64,000 nucleotides of DNA, taken from Cryptomeria japonica. Taxonomy: Eukaryota > Streptophyta > Pinopsida > Cupressales > Cupressaceae. A program made the position numbers and the translations under genes. Below the pieces are notes generated by a model, which did no database searches, had not been told where the DNA came from, and worked only from the letters and a program-made list of their open reading frames with translations. The stretch is from contig NC_081407.1 in assembly GCF_030272615.1 (NCBI RefSeq), forward strand, positions 101,415,897 to 101,479,896. The letters run 5' to 3'. Below are positions 39,960 through 52,351 of this stretch, piece by piece (within the stretch, counting starts at the first letter, position 1; each line of letters begins with the position of its first letter).

Positions 39960-42900
39960 ATGTGTTTTACCACTATTAGTCCTACCTATCCTATCCCCCG
40001 TTAGATGAAGCATTATAATTAAGGCTTCCCAAGGTTTAATTACCGAGGAGATGGAGCCTAATTTAGTTGACTTCTTTAATGAGGATCATGCTAATTCTTC
40101 TCATCCTAATCATGTGCCAATTCACCCCATTGATGAATCCCATGATGAAGAAGAAACTTTAAGTAGGGTTTCTATAGATCAACTTTCCACATTGGATAAC
40201 CAATTTGATAATTTTCAACAATGGATGTCCCATTAATTAAAGGCCTTAAATGCATGATTCAAAGTGATAAGAATGGAATTGATATATTGCATGGAATTGC
40301 ACATATTGTTGATTCTAATGTCATGCCTATCAAGAGTTGTGCCGAAACCCTTTACTTACAGCCTCCAACTCAAGTCAATCCTTCTATTCATTTGACTACA
40401 ATTATGACTAGTGTTCCTACTTTTACCTCCAACATCATGGCTACATCAACTCAAAGTGTCATTCCTAAAAATATTAGTCATGGGGGTAATCCCTCTTCTT
40501 CATTTAATCCTCCATCTTTACCTATGTCTTCCATAATTATTCCTACTATTCTTGAACCAATCAATGTGACACAAGGGGAAAATTCCTTCAATAACTTTAT
40601 TCCTCCTTTAAGTGTCCCTTTTCCTACCCAATCATCACCTATACATACTTATCATAATGTCCCACCAACTCATTCTCAATCCATGCCTTCTTTCAATAGC
40701 ATCACACCACCTTCTCAATCAACTATGTCTAACATCAATTCTTCTACCGAAATGACAATTAACAATCTTGCTCAAACCGTGTCTTCCTTACAACAACAAA
40801 TTGCTTCTATGCGCCAATCCAAGTTTAGTGTGCCCACATTTGATGTTGCGATCCCACTTTCTCTTGATATTGTTAAAGTTGTGCCACCTAAACATGTTGA
40901 GATCCCTCAATTGGAATGCTATAATGGAAAAGGTGATCCTCTTACGCATGTCAAAACATTTCCAACTTTGTGTATTGATTTTGCTTATGATCAAAGATTG
41001 CTTACAAAATTGTTTACAAGAACACTAAGAAATAAGGATTTACAATGGTATTGCTCTTTGCCTTCTTATTCTATCACTTCTTTTCAACAATTGGCAAATG
41101 CTTTCATCCAACAATTTCAAAACAATATTGGTCCTAAAATCACTTTGACTTATTTAATGCATTGTAAACAAGGTGTTAAAGAAAAAGTGGTTGATTTAAT
41201 TGGCAGATATAATCATTTGTGTGCTCAAATTTCTTTTTATGTACCTGATAATGATATTCAAAAAAATTTCATTTCTAATTTGCAAAAGGATATCAAGGAA
41301 AAGCTTCTTTTGTTTGAGTTTACTTTGTTTCTACAGTTGTGCACAACACTCCATAATTATCAACTGGCTGTGAGTCAAATAGAGAAATCCACTCCTATGC
41401 CTCCAAGTGATAAGAGGGAGAGTGTTCAACAACCATTTGTGAAGTTAAAACCAACAAAAAGATTCATCAAGTTCAATGATACAATCAACAACAACAATGT
41501 GAATGCTATAGTAGGTGTACCTTCTATTTCTATTTTTTTTCAAATTGAAAGATAGTTTACTTACTTTAATGAATATTTACATAGTATTATGCCTCAGTTG
41601 TTGCACAAAAATATTATCAAACTTCCTCCTATTAAATAAATTGATCCTTCTAAACTTGCATCCCCTTATTTTGATAGCAATTCCTTTTTTCAATTTCATC
41701 GTCAACCTAGTCATGATACTGAGAAATGTTTTGCATTGAAGAATAAGATTCAAGACTTGATTGATAACAATACTATATTTGTGGTAGGTGTGAATGATAA
41801 AGGGAATAAATCAGTAGCTCCTCCTAATCAAAATCTTAAGATTTTCACTGATCCCTTGCCTTCTCATACCTCTAATTGTATTGAGATTGTGCCTAATTCT
41901 TTCTCTTCTGAAGAATTCACCTCTATGACTCCAAACTTGGTTAATATGGTAGAAACACAAGATATGCCTAAGGATCCTTGTATTACATTTGACCCTAGCG
42001 AGACCATTAGAGCACCCGATGGCCCTTTATACATAGTTGTGAAGGTTAAGGATATCCCTTGTCGTGGTGCCCTAATTGATCCCTCTTGCATGGTTAATGT
42101 CATAACTAAAGAGTATCTTTTCACTTTATGATTGCATAAACTAATATATGATGCTTCTAATGTGGTTGTGAAGTTATTTGATGGATGTTTACTTTGTTAT
42201 CATATCCTCTTTTGACCAATTCTATGTGAAGTTGGACTATCCTTGGCTATCTTCCATGAAGGCTATTTCTTCTCCAATCAACAAGTGTCTGAAATTTCCT
42301 CACAATGGAGAAATCATACTTGTGAACCATAGCTTATTTCATCCATCCAAAAGAAGCCCCAGTGTTCCTATTGATTTTTTTTGGCCTAAACAATTTGAAT
42401 CTCTTCCATCAAGGAGAGATGTTCTTTTTCAATATTATCAAAAATGGAAGAAAGATATGATCTTATCCTTAAGTAAACCTAGATCTCCAACACTTGAAAT
42501 TCCTATTATTCTTCAAGATGAGGTTCTTCCCCTTGTGGATAGAACTAATCTCCCTCCTAAGGAACATCGTCAACCTATTCCTATGTATATGACTTTACCT
42601 TCTCTTAAGGAGAACAATAATATTCTTCATAAGGTTAGACCTATACCTCCTCCTCATGATGGACCTGGTCTCCTTCCTAAACCTAATATTCCTCCTTTCT
42701 ATGGCGTAGTTCCACCTCCTTCCTCTTATCAAGAGAAGAGGCATACTTCTCCTCTTGTTCAACCAAAAATACCTCAACCTAAACATTCAACTATCAAGGA
42801 GAGAAACATTCCTACTTTTTCAAATGTTCCTTCTCCTTCTTAGCCTTCCACTAAGAGCCAATGAAATTGTTGTGTGAGAAAATGTCGATGAAGATGCCAT

Positions 42901-43353
42901 GTTCGAGCTCGTGAATCTATCCCTCAAAATACTCAATCTCCTTAGACTTTGATAGTTGACATGATTCTCTTTTCTCCCAAGCAAGATGTTCAACCTATAT
43001 CTCCAAATAATAATTTGCACAAAACATGTGATGATTTTAGTCCTATTCATATTCTTGCTCCTCTTTCTCTAAACTTTGATTAAGAAATGGGTGAAAATGT
43101 TAATACAACTCCTAATGCTTCTGATAGTGAGTGTGAATATGTTGATGTGGACAAGCATTTATCAAATGAGTTTTCACAAACCCTAATCCTATCTCCTAGA
43201 AATGAACAAAGTGACTTAGAACATGAGCATAGTCTTTGTTTGGATCTTATGGTAGCTCCATCTGTTGTGCTCAACATCGCTTCTCTAGCATGTTTCTTTT
43301 CTTCCTAAAATAGTGATTAGTAAGATCGAGGGGTGAATGTCATGCTAGATTAC
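39960..43353 (+). pseudogene. gag: Gag of element C, decayed
   Basis: The ATG lies in TGCATGTG, the same context as B. The frame is broken by a deletion near 40232, several stops and shifts, and lost sequence near 42140-42180, but all B domains are traceable. Retrotrans_gag: LECYNGKGDPLTHVKTF, LQWYCSLPSYSITSFQQLA, near 40910-41360. Decayed knuckle: FQFHRQPSHDTEKC, near 41690-41730. Protease-like domain with the same non-catalytic LIDPSCMVNVI, near 42070-42110, and LDYPWLSSMKA. Pro-rich and acidic tail to about 43353. Conservation of DPSC between C and B shows the protease-like part lost its active site before the families split. Confidence 0.88.
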
Positions 43354-43683
43354 CAATATTAGCATCGTAGATCTTCTCCCTCTCTCCTTTTATTTCTCTT
43401 TTGTGACCATTCTTCTATTGTTCCCTTAATGTCTACTTGGGGACGATGCAAAGCATTGAGTGTCCTTCTTTGGGGAATGATGATTATTATATGCAAATAT
43501 ACATACATGATATACATGAGTTATCATAGAGAATACTAACCCCAAGGAAAGAGACACTACCTTATGTTTTGTGTTCATTATCCTTGGGTTTATTCCTCGA
43601 TTGGGGGCTAAATCCTTGTGATAATGTGCTCCCTCCTTCTCTCTATTTTGGGTGTATCCTACCTTAAAGCAATCGCTTCCAAC
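43354..43683 (+). other. Element C 3' non-coding region, left part
   Basis: Matches B1 18046-18450 in patches (GGACGATGCAAAGCATTGAG, TTATCCTTGGGTTTAT). It contains GGGGGCTAAA at 43603-43612, as in B. Interrupted by D at 43684. Confidence 0.75.
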
Positions 43684-44723
43684 TATTAGGTCCTGGAGAC
43701 AACTGAGAGGGGGGGGTAAATCAATTGTCAAATAAATTCAAACCAAAAACAACTTATCCAAACTTAATGTATAATACCGGTAAACCAAACTTTATGCTGG
43801 TAGACAGTTTTATCAATTAATTACAATATCGGTAAAGATTAATACATGAAACAGAAAGACAATAACATCCACAACACATGACACCAATGTTTGGATGTGG
43901 AAACCCCGTAAGGGGAAAAACCACGGTGGGAAACCTTACCCACAATCAGATGATACTACTGCAAATAGTAAGTGTATACAAATGGGGTTTGCATATGCAG
44001 AAATGCCAAGCACCTAGAGCTCACTGCTCAAACACAAATGGGAGTCACACTGACTACAATTGGATGGTTAAATCCAATAATAATGTACTGCTCAAAATAT
44101 CATCTTCATATGTTGGATTCAGTATCAGTGTAGTTCTAATTGTCTTCACATAGACCTTCCTTCAACCTTCAAATGATGTTTACATGTATAGCTCTACTTA
44201 TTCTTGTATATACCTTCACACAATTCTATTTTGCATTCCACATTTGATCTTACAAATAAGATCTTACATTTATACCATAACCTAAGACCAGTTTTAGTAG
44301 GTTGGCTCTAAAAGATATTATAATAAAAATAATTTACAAATAAATCAATAACCGATGCAATAACTGATACAACATATTGTCTCAATGCAATTACAACAAT
44401 AATAAATCATCTCCATAGCGTGTCGTGTTGATCTGGAATAGATAAGCCTGTCGGTGCTTATACTGGACCTATTTGCCAGTAACAGCAAATATGAAAACAT
44501 GAATGCACCAAAGAACAATTCTCCAAGACAAAGTGTCCAAACGATGTCTTCGACATAACCAGGTGTTCTTTATGTCATTCCAAGTTCCTTTGAACATTAT
44601 ATCATGTCGGTGTACCATATACTAGTGACTGTGCATTAGTCACTTGCTTGCCGGTGAACATTGCTAGAGTTGATAAGTGATAGGTGTTGACATCAATGAC
44701 AAAACCATACCAAAATACCAACA
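43684..44723 (-). repeat. 3' LTR of element D
   Basis: Plus strand starts TATTAGGTCC (TGTTAGGTCC in the partner) and ends ACCAACA. Confidence 0.94.
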
Positions 44724-45204
44724 ATCTCCCCCTTTGGCATTGATGGCAACACAAGATGGAAAAACCATCAAAGTGCCAAAACAGAAATGCCAAATACTAA
44801 AAACCAACAATCTCCCAAAAGAGATCATAACCAGAAATCAAAATTCAGATATAAATAATCTCTCCCCAAAGTAGCAATCTCTCCCCCTGAGAGTGACATG
44901 TGTCTTTCTTGTATTTTTCCATATACCAATCTCTCCTCCCTTAACATCAAATGCCAAAGTAATAAAGAAACATTTTCAGATACAAAATACCAACCATTAT
45001 ACCAATAATACCATTAAATCAACTTCTCCCCCTGAGAAGTAGCTCCCTCATCAAAGCCAGAGTAAAAGATTTCTCTGTTATATTTGGTGGTTGATGGCAA
45101 TCATCAATTGTCTAAGTCTCTACCGGTGGGGGTATCACCCCAAGCTGATCTCCAAGATATTCAAAAGTCTCCTTAGGTAGAGGTTTAGTAAAAATATCTG
45201 CAAT
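44724..45204 (-). other. Element D polypurine tract and 3' non-coding region
   Basis: AAAGGGGGAGAT (minus) beside the LTR at 44724-44735. Further CTCCCC tracts follow near 44880 and 45025. No gene. Confidence 0.75.
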
Positions 45205-46596
45205 CTACTCTTTAGTATTCACATAAACCAGTTTTACTTCTTTTGCTTCAATATTTTCTTTCAGAAAATTCAATTTGATAGAAACATGTTTGGTTTTAGA
45301 ATGTAATACCAGATTCTTAGATATATCAATTGCTATAGTGTTATCACAATAGATAATTATAGGTTCCTTGCATTTTACCTTTATATCCTTCAACATTTTT
45401 TTAAGCCATAATACCTGTGTACAGTTAGTTGTTGCTGCAACATATTCTGATTCAGTTGTTGATAAAGATGTACAACTTTGTTTCTTACTCAAACAAGAAA
45501 TTAATTTGTTTCCAAGAAAAAATGCTCCGCCAGTGGTGCTTTTTCTGTCATCCACATCTCCTACCCAGTTTGCATCTGTGTATGCACATAATTCAAAGTT
45601 TTCATCTCTAGGATGCCATAAGCCAAGATTTTTAGTACCTTGCAAGTACCAAAAAATCCTTTTTACTACTGATTCATGATTTTCTTTAGGATTACTTTGA
45701 AATTTAGAAATAATACATATTGCATTCATAATATTAGGTCTTGTTTGTGTCAAATACAGTAGTCCTCCTATCATAGATTTGTATCTTGTCGGATTAACAG
45801 GTTTTGATTCATCCTTCAAAGATAATTTATCGGTTGTAGTCATAGGTGTGCTTACCGGTTTAGAGTTTTCCATACCAAATTTCTTTAATAACTCCTTCAA
45901 GTACTTAGATTGACTCAAGAATATACCACTATCAGTCTGTGAAATCTGCAATCCTAAAAAGAACTTTATTTCTCCAATCATAGACATTTCAAACTCTTGT
46001 TGCATGTCATTAGAAAAGTCTTTACATAGTCCATCTTCTCCTCCAAAAATTATATCTTCAACAAAAACTTCTATAACCAAGATGTCATCATTAGTCACTT
46101 TATAATATAAGTTACTGTCAGCATTACCTTTAGAAAAACCAATCTTCAAAAGATATTTATCCAATCTAGCATACCAAGCTCTTAGAGCTTGCTTCAACCC
46201 ATACAAAGCTTTCCTTAACCTACAAACCATATCTTTGTTGTCTGTCAAAGAAAATCCATCAGGTTGCTCAATATAAACTTCTTCCTCAAGATCTCCATTC
46301 AGAAATGCACATTTAATAGCCATTTGATATACTTTGTAGTTCTTGTGTGCTGCAAAAGCCAAGAATAATCTGACTGCCTCAATTCTAGCTACTAGTGCAA
46401 AGGTTTCATTGTAATCAATTCCTTCTTTCTGAGAGTATCCCTTACACACTTGTCTTTCTTTATTTCTTATTACCTTACCATCTTCATTAAGTTTGTTTTT
46501 GAATACCCGTTTGGTTCCAATCACATTTTTGTCTTTAGGCTGGGGAACTAATGTCCATGTATTATTTTTCTCTATTTGTTCTAATTCTTCTTCCAT
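45205..46596 (-). pseudogene. Element D reverse transcriptase and RNase H (RVT_2 type)
   Basis: 463 residues open. RVT_2 start TWTLVPQPKDKNVIGTKRVF, then CKGYSQKEGIDYNETFALV, AIKCAFLNGDLEEEVYIEQP, LYGLKQALRAWY. The YVDD box has become FVEDIIFG, losing one catalytic Asp. RNase H follows: AYTDANWVGDVDDRKSTTGG, SLSTTESEYVAA, YCDNTIAI. It is called a pseudogene because of the altered box and because upstream pol is broken, although this segment alone has no stop. Confidence 0.9.
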
Positions 46597-48030
46597 AGCT
46601 TTAATCCAATGTTCATCTTCACATTTGTGCTTTCAACAATTTTATGCAATCTTTTATTCAAACATCTACATGCCTTGCTCTTAGATGAATAACCAAGAAA
46701 TATTCCTTCATCACTTCTAGGATCAAATTTGCCAATATACTCATCTCTTCTTATATAGCATTTACTTCCAAATATTCTGAAATACTTAAGAGTAGGAGTA
46801 ATACCAAACTATAGTTCATGAGGGGTCTTATCGGTTTCTCCTTTGATGTGAACTTTGTTGAATTTATAGACTGTTGTGCTTACTACCTCTCTCCAATATA
46901 CATATGGTAGATTTGCTTCAGATAACATACTTCTAGCTGCATCCAAGATAGTTCTCTTTTTCCTTTCTACAACTCCATTCTATTGTGGTGTCCGGGGTGT
47001 TGATAATTGTCTCCTGATTCCATTCACTTCATAGAATGCATTAAATTACTTAGATGTGAATTTACCTCCTTGATCTGATCTTAAACATTTAATTTTCTTG
47101 TCAGTTTCATTTTCTACCATTGCCTTGAATAGTTTGAACTTCCCAAATGCTTCTGATTTTTCTTTGAGAAAAGTAACCCAACACATTCTAGAATAGTGAT
47201 CAATGATTAGCATGAAATATCTATCACCTTGTAAGCTTTTAGTTCTAGCTAGACCACATAGATCAGTATGAATTAAGTCAAGAGCATTATTAGATTTTTC
47301 TGGAATACTTTTGAAAGTAGCTCTAACTTGCTTTCCAAATTGACATTCCTTACATACCAGATTGTGAGGTTTAACAATATTAGGTAAATCTCTAACTGCC
47401 TTAGTAGTACTGATTTTCACAATGCAATCAAAATTCACATGACAGAGTCTTTTATGCCATAGCCAGCTTTCATCAATGTGTGTAATCAAGCATGTCTTTT
47501 CATTATTATTCAAATAAAAGATGTTATCTCTAGTATGATTACCGATGCTGATTTCCAAACTAGTTCTGTTCATGATTTTGCATTTTCCATTCTTGAACTG
47601 TAACTGAAATCCTTTTTCAACTAATTGACCAACACTTAGTAGATTATGCTTTAAAACTTCAACATAGTAGACATTGTTAGTATTATGCTTTCCTTCAAGA
47701 GATATAGTACCTTTACCTTTTATTAAACAAGCTTTATCATCTCCGAATCTCACTAGACCTCCATTGTATTCCTGAAGGAATAAGAATTTACTCTTATCTC
47801 CAGTCATATGATGGGAACATCCTGAATCAATAATCCATTCCTCAACTTCAACTTTAGCTGCTAGGGCCTGCTCTACTAGTTGAATAGTAGGTGTCAGTTT
47901 ATCTTCTACAATAGCAACAAAGACCCATCCATTGTCTACCGTATCCTCATCAGAATCATCAGCGACTTCTTCATCAACAAGATAACAAGATTTATCTTTA
48001 TTCTTCTTAAATCTGTATCTCTGATATTCA
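46597..48030 (-). pseudogene. Element D protease and integrase
   Basis: Minus strand. Protease active site EWIIDSGCSHHMTG near 47800-47840; pre-integrase zinc domain WLWHKRLCHVNFDC...CKECQFGK near 47330-47470; integrase core DLIHTDLCG, LIIDHYSRMCWVTFL, LRSDQGGKFTSK. After a stop at about 47046, TPQ-NGVVERKKRTI and the C-terminal region continue with further stops to the RT segment. Confidence 0.88.
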
Positions 48031-48941
48031 GGGTTAGGCTTGTATGTTCTTCTATCTTCTTCTCTTAATCTAGCATGTCTATCAGGGCATCTTGAAGCCA
48101 TATGACCAATCTTATTACAGTTGAAACATTTAAAGGGTGCTTTACCTTCATACTTACTTCCAACTGGACCTTTAGGCATTTTCCTTGCAAATAGTGCTTC
48201 AAGTTCTTCATTTTCTTTCCTGCTTTCTTCAAGTTCTCTTGCATAGAAGGCTTTCTAATCAGATTTGTCAAATGATGGTGCAGATGATGTTGATGCCTTA
48301 AAAGCTAAATCCATCTTTATAGTAGTAACAGGACCAAATTCCTCAATTTTAAAAGCTAAAAGTTTTCCAATCAATGTATCCCTAGTTACCGATGCATTAG
48401 GCATTGTTCTTAGCTCATTTATTGTAGTAACTTTCATTTAATATGCCAGTGGCAATCCTCTTAAAATTTTTGAGACAATTTCACTTTCACTTAAGGTTCC
48501 TCCACAACATTTAATACCCAAAACAATTTCATGTACTCTTTCCATAAAAGCATAAATCCTTTCATCTTCTTCCATTTTCAGATTTTCATACCTGACTTGG
48601 AAGCTTTCAAGTTTTGCAATTTTGACTGTGGAATCTCCTTCATTCAATGTTTCCAAATGATCCCAAATAGCTTTAGCAGTAGATCTATCTGACAATCCCA
48701 TGATTTTCTGATCTGATAATGTGCTCAAAAGTGCTTCTCTTGCCTTGCAATCATTTTCTTCATCTTTAGCCAAGTTAGGTGGACTAGGTTGACCTTGTAC
48801 AACAGCAGTATATCCATTCTTTGTAACTTCCTAGATGTCCTTTCCAATGCAATTTAGATGTGTCTCCATCCTGATCTTCCATATGCCATAGTTGGTTCCA
48901 TCAAGTTCTGGACTGTCCTTCCTAAAATAGTTAGTAGACAT
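48031..48941 (-). pseudogene. gag: Element D Gag
   Basis: Minus strand from ATG at 48941 (MSTNYFRKDSPELDGTNYGI, the usual copia Gag opening). Then a UBN2-type capsid domain (AKAIWDHLETLNEGDSTVKI, KILRGLPLAY) and a CCHC knuckle CFNCNKIGHMASRC near 48090-48130. Interrupted by stops near 48830, 48438 and 48255. Confidence 0.88.
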
Positions 48942-48984
48942 TGGATCTTCTCAAGCTGTTAAACTTCTACAAAAAGAGGACTAA

Positions 48985-48997
48985 GCTCTAATACCAA
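48985..48997 (-). other. Primer-binding site of element D
   Basis: TTGGTATTAGAGC on the minus strand, one change from the initiator-Met consensus, one base from the LTR. Confidence 0.85.
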
Positions 48998-48998
48998 T

Positions 48999-50037
48999 TG
49001 TTAGGTCCCGGAGATAACTAAGAGGGAGGGTGAATCAGTTGTCAAATAAATTCAAACCAAAAACAACTTATCCAAACTTAATGCATAATACCGGTAAACC
49101 AAACTTTATGTTGGTAGACAGTTTTATCAGCTAATTGCAATACCGGTAAAGATTAATGCATGAAACAGAAAGACAATACCATCCACAACACATGACACTA
49201 ATGTTTGGATGTGGAAACCCTGTAAGGGGAAAAACCACGGTGGGAAACCTTACCCACAATCAAATGATACTACTGGCGATAGTAAGTGTATACAAATGAG
49301 GTCTGCACATGCAAAAAGGCCAAGCACCTAGAGTTCACTACTCAAACACAAATGGGAGTCACACTGACTACAATTGGATGGTTAAATCCAATAATAATGT
49401 ACTACTTAAAATAGCATCTTCATATGATGGATTTAGTATCGGTGTAGTTCTGATTGTCTTCACATAAACCTTCCTTCAACCTTCAAATGATGTTTGCGTG
49501 TATAGCTCTACTTATTCTCGCATATACCTTCACACAATTCTATTTCGCATTCCACATTTGATCTTACAAATAATATCTTACATTTATATCATAACCTAAA
49601 ACCAATTTTAGTAGGTTAGCTCTAAAAGATGTTATAATAAAAGAAATTTACAAATAAATCAATAACCGATGCAATAACCGATACAACATGTCGGCTCAAT
49701 GCAATTACAACAATAATAAATCATCTCCATAGCGTGTCATGCTGATCTAGAATAGATAAGCCTGTCGGTGCTTATACTGGACCTATTTACCGGTAATAAC
49801 AAATATGCAAAGATGAATGTACCAATGAACATTTCTCCAAGACAAAGTGTCCAAATGATGTCTTTGACATAATTAGGTGTTCTTTATGTCATTCCAAGTG
49901 CTCGTGAACATTATATCCTGTCGGTGTACCATATACCAATGACTGTGCATTAGTCACTTGCTTGTCAGTGAACATTGCTGGAGTTGATAAGTGATAGGTG
50001 TTGACATCAATGAAAAAACCATACCAAGACACCAACA
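48999..50037 (-). repeat. 5' LTR of element D
   Basis: Starts TGTTAGGTCC and ends CACCAACA on the plus strand; pairs with 43684-44723 with scattered substitutions. Confidence 0.94.
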
Positions 50038-50380
50038 CCGACAAGGTGTGCGCGATCACTTTAACATGGGGGCATACACTCTGCTCATATTTTCCTTCTT
50101 GATACTTAGAATTACTTAGTGAACTTTATTTTTCTTTGTAATCTTTGGTATCCTTACTTTCATGACTCATACGAAAGGGAACTTTTCTACTTGTAGTCAT
50201 GGTTCTCACCTTCTCGATCTTCCCTTTTACTTTGTGAATCAAAGTCATAAGATCTTACTTCCACTAGGGGATTGGTGCGTCTTGCCTCCTTGACATGGTA
50301 AAAGTCTTTCAATCTTGTTTCCTTGTAGTTTACCAGTAGTATTGGAGTACACTTATACTCCCGCTAAAGTGGGGGCTAAA
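50038..50380 (+). other. Element C 3' non-coding region, right part, with polypurine tract
   Basis: Continues the B-like 3' region. Palindrome-like GTATTGGAGTACACTTATAC at 50339-50358 and AAAGTGGGGGCTAAA at 50366-50380 directly before the LTR. Confidence 0.82.
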
Positions 50381-50718
50381 TGTAGTGTCATAAAATTGAA
50401 ACCCTAGAAATTTTTGACTATATTAGGGTCCTCATGCACTTGAGATTGAATCCTCTGGCCTGATCGGAGACCAAAGACTGCTCAACCCTCAAAATCAACT
50501 TCTTTTTTGGCCTTTGAACCACCCTATCTGTACTCTGCCCTGGAGAAAGGGGCAGGAAAGGGGCATTGTGCCCCTGTCCCCCCTAGGACAGGGGCGTGGC
50601 ACCCCTATCCTTGCCCTATTTTGGGGCAGCACCCTTCCTAGGGTTGCATAGAAGGTTGTGCAATGAGCACAAAAACTCCCCCGATGTCAGCCTATGATGA
50701 AAATCAAATTCATTGACA
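50381..50718 (+). repeat. 3' LTR of element C, truncated by G
   Basis: 338 bases matching 38094-38450, with one tandem unit fewer. It stops at CATTGACATG, where the G LTR begins. Confidence 0.88.
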
Positions 50719-52311
50719 TGTTGGTGTAGGGCACGTAACACTCCAAGATGAAATTTTTGTTTCTATTTCAAGTTTTCTATGTTATCTTTGTGATGTAATA
50801 ATGGACCAACCAATTGGTGCTCAGTAGAGCCATGGTTGAGTTGTGCAAGTTTGGGTTTGAGTGATTTGAGTTCAGGATGTTGATAGCCTAAGAAGTGAGA
50901 TGCTTAGGTAGTTCACAAGAGAATTACTCCAGATGAATGTATTCATGTAATAGGGGTCAATTGTGTTGTGTTTAGGTCTTCTAGGGTGTTTGAGGACCTT
51001 CACGAGTCTTAAAATGCATTAGAATGCAAAGTTGCATCTTGGAATCAAAAGATATAAAAAGTAGCATTTTTGGTAGTTGGCATTGAAAAGTTGGTAGAAC
51101 CAACTGACCTAAGAGCATAAAAACCAAAATTTACTTCTTAGTACAAGTTGGAGGATTGGAAATGCAAGAACAAGTTTTTGGATTTTGAAACAATCTTGTT
51201 TTCTACACCGTTTGACAGTTTTCTCTTGTTTTTCGTTGTTTGGTATGGTCCAGTATGGACTTGATTGTGTAAATTCATTGCAAGGAATGAGTGTTGATTA
51301 AATTTACTTTTCAGAAGCTTGATTTGAAGTTTTGATTGTCCTAGGTTGCAGAGATTTCTTCCACTCTTTTCCACTAGGTGTAAAACCCTTGCAAGTAGGG
51401 TTTAAGAGCAAAAATGGCTCTAACCTAAGCATTCTTTGATGGCACCTATTGAAATAAAAAATAATGATAGGTTAGGGTCTTTATATATTTTTAGGATAGG
51501 ATTTGTGGTTTTACAGGTCCTTGAGGAGGAGATACAATGAAGCCCTAGGCTCACTGCTGGGAGTAGGTTAGTTTGGACAGCAAGAAAAGTTTGTTTTATG
51601 AGCACATGGGGATTGGTGCAGGACCAAGTGACTAATGAATGGAAAGCTCTTATAGTTCCCTTGAATAATCCTACATTTTTTGGAGTAGGATTTTTTACTG
51701 GTGAAGATTTTTAGACCCATCTTTCCATGTCACTCGGTGAGGCATAAACCCTCAAAAATAGTGCAGCATTGGAAACTCCACTTGCACGGATAACCCAGGT
51801 GCACATTTTTAGTATTATCTGTAACTTCTAAAAGGGTACTCTAATCCATAATTTATTTCTAGCCTTGTTTAGAAATTTTGAGAACTAAGACCCTAAAAAC
51901 ACCAAGGGAGGGTTAATTCAATTAGGCCTATTTGAGCCCGGAAGAGGCCTAAAAAGGTTAGAAAGCCAAAGTGATGGGTTTGATGATCTTAAAAGCCTAA
52001 AAATACTTCAAAGACACTTGATAGATGCATCTTGAGTACATTGAGAGTGGTTGTGTGTTGAGATCCTTGCAGGAGTGGTTGGAGCCCTGGAGTGGTGTGT
52101 GAGTGATTGAGGTGGAAACCTCAACAAGAGGAGTTGATTGTCTAAGAATAGTGGTTATACCTTGGAGGAAAGCCACAGTGGTTCATAATTTTGAGGTCTC
52201 AGTAGAAAAAACCCCTACTAGTTCTCATTGAAAGGGCTTGAATAGTTGAAGGATTGAGTAAGAAAAGTCACTCAAGAAGGTGTATTGGATCAAGCTCCAA
52301 GACTCTCTGCA
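50719..52311 (+). repeat. 5' LTR of element G
   Basis: From TGTTGGTGTAGGGC to CTCTCTGCA before the primer site, about 1.6 kb. No second LTR in the window, so both ends are inferred from the C junction and the primer site. Confidence 0.65.
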
Positions 52312-52317
52312 TCAGAG

Positions 52318-52330
52318 TGGTATTAGAGCC
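52318..52330 (+). other. Primer-binding site of element G
   Basis: TGGTATTAGAGCC, initiator tRNA-Met type with one change. Confidence 0.8.
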
Positions 52331-52351
52331 ATTCTTTGAAAGATTTGGTGT

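Larger units (their letters stand above)
43684..50037 (-). mobile_element. Element D: Ty1/copia retrotransposon, complete structure, decayed ORFs
   Basis: 6.35 kb, minus strand. LTRs 43684-44723 and 48999-50037 (1040 and 1039 bp), polypurine tract 44724-44735, initiator-Met primer site 48985-48997. Flanks CCAAC (43679-43683) and CCGAC (50038-50042) look like a 5-bp target duplication with one change. The order gag, protease, integrase, RT, RNase H is that of copia. Confidence 0.93.
38094..50718 (+). mobile_element. Element C: older gag-only relative of B, split by D
   Basis: 5' LTR from 38094, leader, decayed gag (39960-43353), 3' non-coding region split by D (43354-43683 and 50038-50380), polypurine tract, and the first 338 bases of the 3' LTR (50381-50718), where G is inserted. 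As in B, no pol lies between gag and the polypurine tract once D is removed. LTR and gag are related to B but clearly a separate family; the segment around the primer-binding site appears to be deleted. Confidence 0.85.
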
